Positions 17,012 to 27,534 of a stretch of DNA of 64,000 bases are shown here, piece after piece (the first letter of the stretch is position 1; each line of letters begins with the position of its first letter). The notes under the pieces were generated by a model. That model did no database searches and was not told the DNA's origin. It saw only the letters and a list, made by a program, of their open reading frames with translations. The DNA is taken from NCBI GenBank assembly GCA_047600765.1, contig JASGKF010000001.1, forward strand, positions 1,054,001 through 1,118,000. Reading direction: 5' to 3'. The position numbers and the translations under genes are program-made. The stretch comes from Viridibacterium sp047600765. GTDB lineage: Bacteria; Pseudomonadota; Gammaproteobacteria; Burkholderiales; Rhodocyclaceae.

Positions 17012-17500
17012 ATGGCGGGATTTCTGCCGACGCTCTTCGAGAGATTGTTCGACGACGCGCCGCACCGCGAGGCCGAAGCCGACCCCCTGCGCCGTTGGTC
17101 GGTCGAGGAGCTCAAGGACTCAGTCATCCGCGACTTGGAGTCCCTGCTCAACAACCGCGCTGCCCTTGGCCGCAAAGCCTTCTCGCATTTCCCCGAATCG
17201 CAACGTTCCGTCATCAGCTACGGAATGGAAGACTTCGTTGGTCTGAGCCTTGCCAACCCCGGTGATCGCGAACTGATCTGCCGCACCTTGCAAGACACCA
17301 TTGCTCACCACGAGCCCCGCCTGCGCGACGTTGTCGTGCACCTCGAAGCCGACCGTTCGACGATTGGCTGCCTGCAATTCAGCATCAGTGCTGTCCTCTA
17401 CGTAGCGCCCGCCAACGAGCCCGTCAGCTTCGACGCCTTGCTGCAACCCAATACCCAGCAGTATTCGATCGCGCGCTCACGCCCGCACGCTGCTCGCTGA
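17012..17500 (+). CDS. tssE: TssE, gp25-like T6SS baseplate protein
   Basis: 162 residues with the gp25/TssE core: an N-terminal LPTLFERLFDD, the SVIRDLESLLNNR helix that carries the conserved Arg-Asp-Leu-Glu motif, FPESQRSVISYGMEDF, and a C-terminal beta region (DVVVHLEADRSTIGCLQFSISAVLYV). It is part of the wedge complex with TssF and TssG that initiates sheath assembly. tssF follows after 12 bp. Confidence 0.95.
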   Translation: MAGFLPTLFERLFDDAPHREAEADPLRRWSVEELKDSVIRDLESLLNNRAALGRKAFSHFPESQRSVISYGMEDFVGLSLANPGDRELICRTLQDTIAHHEPRLRDVVVHLEADRSTIGCLQFSISAVLYVAPANEPVSFDALLQPNTQQYSIARSRPHAAR

Positions 17501-17512
17501 ACCGGCTGAATC

Positions 17513-19354
17513 ATGCGTGACCTGCTCCCCTACTACGAACGCGAACTGACCTTCCTGCGACGTCATGCCCGCGAATTCGCGACGCGCTACCCGAAGATCG
17601 CCTCTCGCCTGCTGATCTCCGGCGACACCTGCGAAGACCCCCACGTCGAACGCATGATCGAGTCCTTCGCACTGCTCTCTGCACGTGTGCAGAAGAAGCT
17701 CGAAGACGACATGCCGGAACTGACGACGTCCTTTCTCGACGTTCTCTATCCCCATTACCTGCGCCCATTGCCGGCGTGTTCGATAGCTCGTTTCGATCTC
17801 GGTGGCGCTGACGCACAACTGTCTGACGTCACGACCATCGAGCGCGGCACGCAGCTCACCACACGACCGGTCAAGGGAATCCCCTGCAAGTTCCGCACGG
17901 CCTATCCGGTACAGCTCGCCCCGCTGCGCGTCACGCATGCCAGCTTCGAAGAGGCTTTCACGCCGCCACGCGGCTACCTGCCGCCCCCCGGCTCGGGCGC
18001 CGTGCTTAGCCTCACGCTCGAATCCAGCTCGACGCAATTGACGCTCGACGCGCTCCCGCTCGACAACTTGCGTCTGTTCATCGATGGCGAAGCCTCACTC
18101 GTTGCGCAGTTGCGCGAAGCCATGCTGTCACGCGCGCTGGATGTCGCACTGGAAATCCCCGGCGAGCACCGCTGGCGTGTTCAGCCTCAAGCCGTCACAC
18201 GCGCGGTCGGCTTCCAGATGAATGAAGAGCTGCTGGACTACGACGCCCGCTCCCACCTAGCTTATCGCCTGCTCTCCGAATTTTTCGCCTTCCCCGAAAA
18301 ATTCAACTTTGTCAACATCGACCTCGCGGCGCTGCGCACGCAGTTGCCCGCTGCTTGCAAGAGCATCACCCTGCATTTCGTACTCGGCTCGCAACACGAC
18401 GATGATCGCGACGTACGCCTGCTGGAACGCATCGGCCCCGCCAACTTCCTCACGCACTGCACGCCTGTCGTCAACCTGTTCCGCCAGAGCGCAGAACCGG
18501 TGCGGCTTTCGCACACGCGATCAAGCTATCCCATCGTGCCGGACAGTCGCCGCGCCCATGCCTTCGAGCTCTACTCGGTCAACGCCGTCACCAAGGTCGA
18601 GAAGAGTGCGCGCGGCGAAAGGCTGCTGGAGTACCGTCCTTACTACGCCTTGCGGCACGGCGAAGCGCTCGGCGAGGCTGGGCGCTTCTATCACATGCGC
18701 CGCGATGAGCAGGTTGCCGACCTGAGCCCCGGCTTCGAGTACGAAATGTCGGTCGTCGATCTCGATTTCGACCCGCGTGCCGAGAAAACCGAAACACTGT
18801 CCATCGAACTCACCTGCACCAACCGCGACCTGCCGTCGCAGATTCCGGTTGGTGTCGCTGGCGGCGATCTATTCCTCGAAGGCGGCTCCATCGCACGCAG
18901 CATCAGCCTGCTGCGCAAGCCGACTCCCACCACACGCATCGACCGCAACGGCTCGCACTGGCGACTCATCTCGCAGCTCTCGCTCAATCATCTTTCGCTC
19001 ACCGAAACCGGGCTCTCCTCGCTGAAGGAAACGCTGGCGCTCTACGACGTCACGCGCTCGGCCGTGACGCGCAAGATCATCGACGGCCTGCACTCGGTGC
19101 GGCATCGCGTCGTGACGGCTCGCGTCAACGGCGATCCGTTCCCCAGTTTCGTCAAAGGCATCGAAATCACGCTCGGTGTCGACACCCAGCATTTCGTCGG
19201 CACGGGTGCCGAGCACGTCGGCCGCCTGCTCGACCACTTCTTCGGACTGTACGTCCACATCAACAGCTTCACGCAACTCGTCCTGGTCCGCCACGACACG
19301 AACGAGGAGATCATGCGATGCCCACCGCGCAGCGGCGACCAGACCCTGGTGTAA
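17513..19354 (+). CDS. tssF: TssF, T6SS baseplate wedge protein
   Basis: 613 residues, normal for TssF. Diagnostic blocks are the N-terminus DLLPYYERELTFLRRHAREF, DPHVERMIESFALLSARVQKKLEDD, LLDVLYPHYLRPLP-like FLDVLYPHYLRPLP, and YRLLSEFFAFPEKFNF near residue 250. Two copies with TssG and TssE make one wedge of the baseplate. The 3' end overlaps the tssG start by 37 bp, suggesting translational coupling. Confidence 0.97.
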   Translation: MRDLLPYYERELTFLRRHAREFATRYPKIASRLLISGDTCEDPHVERMIESFALLSARVQKKLEDDMPELTTSFLDVLYPHYLRPLPACSIARFDLGGADAQLSDVTTIERGTQLTTRPVKGIPCKFRTAYPVQLAPLRVTHASFEEAFTPPRGYLPPPGSGAVLSLTLESSSTQLTLDALPLDNLRLFIDGEASLVAQLREAMLSRALDVALEIPGEHRWRVQPQAVTRAVGFQMNEELLDYDARSHLAYRLLSEFFAFPEKFNFVNIDLAALRTQLPAACKSITLHFVLGSQHDDDRDVRLLERIGPANFLTHCTPVVNLFRQSAEPVRLSHTRSSYPIVPDSRRAHAFELYSVNAVTKVEKSARGERLLEYRPYYALRHGEALGEAGRFYHMRRDEQVADLSPGFEYEMSVVDLDFDPRAEKTETLSIELTCTNRDLPSQIPVGVAGGDLFLEGGSIARSISLLRKPTPTTRIDRNGSHWRLISQLSLNHLSLTETGLSSLKETLALYDVTRSAVTRKIIDGLHSVRHRVVTARVNGDPFPSFVKGIEITLGVDTQHFVGTGAEHVGRLLDHFFGLYVHINSFTQLVLVRHDTNEEIMRCPPRSGDQTLV

Positions 19355-20448
19355 TCGAGCGTCTGCGCGAAGACCCTCACCGCTTCGAGTTCTTCCAGGC
19401 GGTGCGGGTCCTTGTGACGCACTTCCGGTTGCAGGGCGCGGGCAACGGCAAGGCCTCGCCGGACGAAGACCCGGTCGGTGAGCACATCCGCTTCGGCAAC
19501 TCGCTCAACATCGCTTTTGCCCCCAGCGAAATCGAAGCGCTGCAGTTCGACTACCACGAAGACAGCGAGAGCTCTGCCCCATGGCCAGAGACCGCCCCCA
19601 CGCCGCCTGCCGACGCCATCGCACGCGCTCGGCTCACGCCCGCCTTCATCGGCCTCACCGGCAACCAGGGCACGCTGCCGCGCAGCTACACGGAACAGCT
19701 CATCGAGCGCGAAATCCGCCATCGCGACCGCAGCGCGCGGGCCTTCCTCGACATCTTCACCAATCGCGCAGTCGCCCTCTTCTACCGAGCCTGGGAAAAG
19801 TACCGCCTCTACTTCCAGTACGAACGCAACCGGCAAGAGCGTTTCCTGCCCATGGTGCTGTCCCTGGTGGGCGTCGGCAACCCTGCCGCGCAGGAACAGG
19901 TCTGCGCCCTGCAGCGCCCCGTGCTCGCCGAGACGCTGGCCTACTATGCCGGCGCGCTACGCCACAGCGCGCGCCCTGCGCACCTCATCGAACGCATCAT
20001 CGCCGACTACTTCCAGGTGCCCGTCACCCTGAAGCAATTTCACGGACGCTGGCATCACCTGCCTCCCGAACAACTGAGCATGCTCGGTGGCAGCGGCATG
20101 CAGCTGGGCGTAAACACCCTGTGCGGTGATCGCATGTGGCACATACAGACCGCATTCGAGCTGCAAGTTGGCCCACTCAAGCGCGAAGACTTCGAACGCT
20201 TCCTGCCCGGCGGCGAAGCTGCCGAAGCGATTACCCAACTGCTCGCCATGCTCACCGGCATCACGCTGGAATGCACCGTACGCCCCATCCTGCGCAAGGA
20301 AGACGTGCGCCCCATCCGCCTCGACTCCCAGGCCGGCACCGCACGCCTGGGTCACAACACCTGGGTGCTGACGCGCATGACCCACGAACACCGCAGTGAT
20401 GTCGCCTACGACATCACGCACGAAGACATTGCGCCGCTTGCGGCCTGA
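19318..20448 (+). CDS. tssG: TssG, T6SS baseplate wedge protein
   Basis: 376 residues. Family hallmarks are FEFFQAVRVLV near residue 22, IRFGNSLNIAFAPSEI near residue 57, TPAFIGLTGNQGTLP near residue 103, then FLDIFTNRAVALFYRAWEKYR. The C-terminal half ends with GHNTWVLTR. TssG bridges two TssF copies with TssE and contacts TssK. It begins inside the 3' end of tssF and is followed 32 bp later by tssH. Confidence 0.97.
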   Translation: MPTAQRRPDPGVIERLREDPHRFEFFQAVRVLVTHFRLQGAGNGKASPDEDPVGEHIRFGNSLNIAFAPSEIEALQFDYHEDSESSAPWPETAPTPPADAIARARLTPAFIGLTGNQGTLPRSYTEQLIEREIRHRDRSARAFLDIFTNRAVALFYRAWEKYRLYFQYERNRQERFLPMVLSLVGVGNPAAQEQVCALQRPVLAETLAYYAGALRHSARPAHLIERIIADYFQVPVTLKQFHGRWHHLPPEQLSMLGGSGMQLGVNTLCGDRMWHIQTAFELQVGPLKREDFERFLPGGEAAEAITQLLAMLTGITLECTVRPILRKEDVRPIRLDSQAGTARLGHNTWVLTRMTHEHRSDVAYDITHEDIAPLAA

Positions 20449-20480
20449 CCCCAGACAACTCACTACGCACAACACGCACC

Positions 20481-23172
<2,692 letters not shown>

Positions 23173-23186
<14 letters not shown>

Positions 23187-23571
23187 CGGGGCGCTGCGCA
23201 GCATTCGCCAAGGCCTGGCTGTTAACATGCTCGCATTGGGCATGCTGACAGCCAGCGAAGGCACGCTCGCGCTCACTCCGCCGCCGACCATGCTCGATCC
23301 CAATAACGTCGATCTCAGTGGCGGAGAGTTCCTCGCGGCCTATACGCATAGCGAGTTCACCTACCGCGAGCGCGCTCAGCTCTACCTGCTGGGCGTCATG
23401 GATGCTGGCGAAGGTCGCAGCTGGTGTAGCTACCGCGTAGCCAAAACCGTGTCGCTGCACGAGGTCGTTTTCGAGTACTTCCGCAAACTGCCTGCCACAC
23501 GTCTTCAGCTGCGCGCTTCGCTGCTGATCAACGAGGCGCTGCGCACCGCACTGCCATGCAAGGTGAAATGA
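23173..23571 (+). CDS. Rap1a/Tai-family immunity protein, copy 1
   Basis: 132 residues with a Sec signal reaching about residue 33. The mature part has the Rap1a/Tai pattern: a helix ending QLYLLGVMDAGEG, a WC dipeptide (the first disulfide Cys), a segment leading to VFEYFRKLPATR, and NEALRTALPCK with the second Cys. Members sit in the periplasm and block T6SS amidase effectors. AAGGGAGA precedes the ATG at 23173, which overlaps the tssH 3' end by 14 bp. The effector it most likely neutralises is the Tae4-type amidase two genes on. Confidence 0.85.
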
Positions 23572-23978
23572 TGAGACATCTGCGCGCACTGCTATGCATT
23601 GGGCTCGCTATCGGTAGCGTCATGGCCCAAGCACAAACCACAAGCGGTGCCCGGCTTACGGTTGTGCGCCTGCTCTCGCTCTACGACGGCGAGCCAGTCT
23701 CGCCGCCCCTGCCTGACTGGCCCGCCAGCGTGGCGCCTCGACTCGCACGCGAACAAGCCGGGCTCTATATCGCTGCCGTGATCGACGAAGGTGAATCACG
23801 CCGCTGGTGCGTCGCACAGCGCAATCTGCCACCGCATGAGCGTGACGCCGAGCTCATCAAGCGTCTGCGTGCCAAGCCCAACTCTCAGCAACCCAACGCC
23901 GCGCGTGCGCTGGCAACCATCTTGTCATCCGATTTCCCCTGCAGCAAAGCCAAAAAACTCAAGGGATCTGCACCATGA
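23571..23978 (+). CDS. Rap1a/Tai-family immunity protein, copy 2
   Basis: 135 residues with a signal peptide (LLCIGLAIGSVMAQAQ). The mature domain shows the same skeleton as the preceding protein: QAGLYIAAVIDEGESRRWC, a helix-rich middle, and ALATILSSDFPCSK. Overall identity to copy 1 is low, so the two are old paralogues. I choose the second of two adjacent ATGs (23571) because AAGGTG lies five bases before it. The stop overlaps the start of the amidase gene by 4 bp, tying it closely to that effector. Confidence 0.8.
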   Translation: MRHLRALLCIGLAIGSVMAQAQTTSGARLTVVRLLSLYDGEPVSPPLPDWPASVAPRLAREQAGLYIAAVIDEGESRRWCVAQRNLPPHERDAELIKRLRAKPNSQQPNAARALATILSSDFPCSKAKKLKGSAP

Positions 23979-24442
23979 AGCCCACCTTCACGCAGCTGGC
24001 AAGCGCCTACGACCGCTATCAGGCCATGGACACTCCGGCTCTGTACAAAGAACTCGGCTGGAACGATGTCGTCGGCAAAGACGCCTGGAACAACACCTGC
24101 GCGGTACGCATGAGTCTGGCTCTGCTGCACTGTGGCGTCCCCATCATCGGCCGCTTTGCCATCCATAGCGGCCCCTTGAAAGGCAAGCGCATCGAGCCCG
24201 TCCAGAACCGACTGTCCGACCAGCTTGTGCGCCTCTTCGGCGAACCCGAAACATTCGACAACGCAGAAGCACGCAAAGCGGATTACCAGGTTCTGTTCGG
24301 CCAGACCGGCATCGTCTCCTTCATGCGCATCCCTGACTACGCGGGCGGACACATTGACGTAGCCGACTATCGCAACGACTGGCTCTGCCGCCGTCAATGC
24401 TATTTCGACGCATCAAGCATCCGCTTCTGGAAGCTGCCCTGA
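23975..24442 (+). CDS. tae4: Tae4-type T6SS amidase effector
   Basis: 155 residues without signal peptide. Tae4 enzymes are NlpC/P60-like cysteine amidases that cut the peptide stems of peptidoglycan in target cells. The nucleophile region NTCAVRMSLALLHCGVPI places the catalytic Cys at 42, and GGHIDVAD places the His at 126 with a nearby Asp at 131. The length matches known Tae4 proteins. It follows two Rap1a/Tai immunity genes and precedes vgrG2, so it may travel in Hcp or on VgrG2. All catalytic residues appear intact. Confidence 0.88.
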   Translation: MKPTFTQLASAYDRYQAMDTPALYKELGWNDVVGKDAWNNTCAVRMSLALLHCGVPIIGRFAIHSGPLKGKRIEPVQNRLSDQLVRLFGEPETFDNAEARKADYQVLFGQTGIVSFMRIPDYAGGHIDVADYRNDWLCRRQCYFDASSIRFWKLP

Positions 24443-24474
24443 CTCACACTGCACCTCGCACCGGACGCCAGACC

Positions 24475-27400
24475 ATGGACCTGACCAGCATCGTCGAAGA
24501 AATCCGCAAAGCCCTCCTGCCGGGCCACACCGATAGCTCACGCCTCATCCGGCTGCACACCGGCAACGTCGTGCACAGCCTGCTCGCCGAGTCGCTCTCG
24601 GGCGTCGAAGAGATTGGCCCGTCTTCAAGCAATCACGAATGCACGGCAGGCTTTGCCTTCGACCTCAAGGTGCTGTGCGCCACCGCCAGCCTCGATGCGG
24701 TTCGACTGGCTGGGCAAGCCCATCCTCGTCGAGCTGCTCACCCAGCAATCACGCTTCGCGCTGCGCCCTCTTCACGGCCACATCACCGCCTTCGAGCGCC
24801 TCACCGCCGACGGCGCCTTCGGTCACTTCCGCCTGCGCGTCGAACCCTGGCTGGCATTTCTCGCGCACCGTCGCGACAGCTACGTCTTCCATGACATGTC
24901 GGTGCCCGAGATCCTCGAAGATCTCTTCAGCAGCTACCAGGGGCAAGGCGCCCTCGTGCCGCAGTGGCGCCTCGAACTCAAAGACAGCAGCCTCTACCCC
25001 AAGCGCAGCACCTGCACGCAGTACAACGAAACCGATCTCGCTTTCGCTGAGCGCCTGATGGCCGAAGAAGGTCTCTACTACTGGTTCGAGCACAGCGCCA
25101 CCGGCGCGCTCGACGGAGCCTCACACACCCTGGTCGTCGCCGACCACAACGACGCCTTCAGCGAAAACGCGCAACCGCAAGTGCGCTTCCACCGCGCAGG
25201 CGCCACCGAGGCTGACGACACGGTGCAGACCCTCTCGCCGCGTCGCACGCTCGCTACGCACGGCGTCGAGATCGCCAGCTGGGACTACCGCAGCCTCGAC
25301 ACCCGCAACGCCTCGGCCAGCGGCACGCCCGACGAAGCCGCGGCCGACATGCCGCTCACGCACTTCGACGCCCCCGGTGCTTATGTGTGGCCCACGCGCG
25401 AAGCCGGTGAGCGCTACGCCACCCGCCACATCGAAGCACTCGAAGCCGCGCGCCAGACCGCACAGGGCAGCGGCACCGTGCGCACGCTTGCAGCAGGCAG
25501 CAGCTTCACGCTGACCAATCACTTCGATGCCGACATGCCCTCCGACATCGCCATCGAAGACCGCAACCGCTACGCCGTGCTGCGCGTCGCGCACAGCGCA
25601 CGCAACAACCTCAATCCCAACCTCACAACCGGTCTCGCTACTCTGGGTGCCACGCTTCTCGACAAAGCCACCGGCAAAACCGGCAGCGCCAAGGCCGCCG
25701 ACAACAAGACGCCGCCCAACGCCGAAGCCCCGCTCTACACCAACCACTTCACCGTCCTGCCCATCTACCTGCCGCATCGCCCGCTCGCTCACAGCGCCAG
25801 CGGCGTCGCACTGCGTCCGCGCCCCATCGTGCACGGCGCACAGAGCGCCATCGTCGTCGGTGACGGTGCTCAGCCCACCCACACCGATCGCGACGGCCGC
25901 ATCCGCGTGCAGTTCCACTGGCAACGCGGCGACCAGAGCCACAACCGTCTCACGCACCCCGCCGGCGCCGACAACGCCCCCGCCGACACCGGCAGCTGGA
26001 GCTGGGTGCGCGTCATGACGACCTGGGCCGGCGCCAACTGGGGCAGCAGCCTCATCCCGCGCGTCGGGCAGGAGGTACTGGTCGAATTCATCGAAGGCGA
26101 CATCGATCGCCCCGTCATCGTCGGCGCGCTCTACAACGGGCAAGGTGCCGCCAAGGCACAGAACAACCAGGTCGCCAGCGGCGCCGGCATCGCCACAGGC
26201 AACGCCCCCGCATGGTTCGCCGGTGAAGCCGACTCCAAGCCGGCCACAGGCGGCGAAGGTCACGCCCACCCCGCGACGCTGGCTGGCATCAAGACGCAAG
26301 CCCTGTCTGCCAGCCAGTCCGGCAACGGCGGTTTCAACCAACTCGTCTTCGACCTCAGCCCCAAAGAACCGCGCACGCAGCTCGCCACCACACAGCACGC
26401 CAGCGCGCTCAACCTCGGCGCAGTGCGCCACCAGCACGACAATCAGCGCCTCACCTACCGCGCCCACGGCGCCGAGCTCGCCACCCTGCAATCCGGCGCA
26501 CTGCGTGCCGGCAGCGGCCTGCTGCTCACCACCGATGCGCGCAACAACGCCAGCGGCACGCAGATGGATGCGCGATTAGCCCTCCAGCAACTCGAAGCCG
26601 CGCACGAGCAGATCAAGACCCTCGCCGATTCTGCAAAGAAACAGAAAGCCGACCTGCCCAACGAGCCCGCGCCCGAGAAACTCGCCGCCGCCGAAGCCCT
26701 TGTGGACAGCCAGAAGACGCTGGACGCCACCGAGACGCAGCAAGGCGAACAGGGCGGTGCCGGTACTGCGCCCGCCTGGAGCAACCCCATGATCGTCGCC
26801 GAGTCCCCCGCCGGCATCGGCGCCCTCACCCCCAAGGACGCCATCCTCAACGCCGGCGCCACGCTCTCGCTCACCGCGCAAGACATCCACCTCGCCGCCC
26901 AGGGCAAGAGCGCTTGGGCCGTCAAGGACGGCATCGCCCTCTACACCTATGGCAAAGCCAGCGACACCACTCGCGCAGTGCAGGACACCGGCCTCAAGCT
27001 GCACGCTGCCAAAGGCAAGGTCTCGGTACAGGCACAAAGCGACAAGGCCGATTTCAACGCCGACAAGAAAGTCACCCTCACCTCCACCACCGCCGATGCG
27101 CTGCTGCAAGGCAAGAACGATCTGCAGCTTGCCGCAGGTGGCGCAGCGATTCAAATCTCGGGCGGGAACATCACACTCACGGCGCCGGGGAAGGTCTCGC
27201 TGCTGGCGAGTCAGCGGAACTTGACTAGTGCGAAGAGTGCACAGGGATCTAGCACGATGTTCGGTTCTGGCGATTTGAGCGTCGAAAACTACTCCCGCCC
27301 GGACTCTCGCAACTATCTACAGTTCGTTGCCACGGCACCCGACGGCAAACCTCTGGCAGGCAAAGCGTATGCCGTGCTGATGGCCGACGGCAGCGTGAAG

Positions 27401-27523
27401 CGGGGCAAGACAGACGGACAGGGCCGCACCGAGAAGCTCGAAACAGCAAAACCCGAGCAAGTGCAGATCTACATCGACGATGCTGAGTGCGAAGGTTTCC
27501 ACGTCATACCGGTCGCACAATAA
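24475..27523 (+). CDS. vgrG: VgrG spike protein (vgrG2) with +1 frameshift near the 5' end
   Basis: Spike protein of about 1015 residues if one base is ignored. The first 75 codons read from ATG 24475 (MDLTSIVEEIRKALL) to ATASLDA; the rest reads in a different frame from FDWLGKPILVELL. Dropping one G of the GG at 24699-24700 joins them exactly as the family alignment requires. The gp27-like half, gp5 OB-fold (RIRVQFHWQRGD, GQEVLVEFIEGDIDRP), a charged helical insert with PEKLAAAEALVDSQKTL, and the DUF2345 region follow in order. The C-terminal 90 residues form a tail with DGSVKRGKTDGQGRTE, encoded in AT-richer DNA and ending 11 bp before the cargo gene. Confidence 0.87.
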
Positions 27524-27534
27524 AGGAATCAGAA

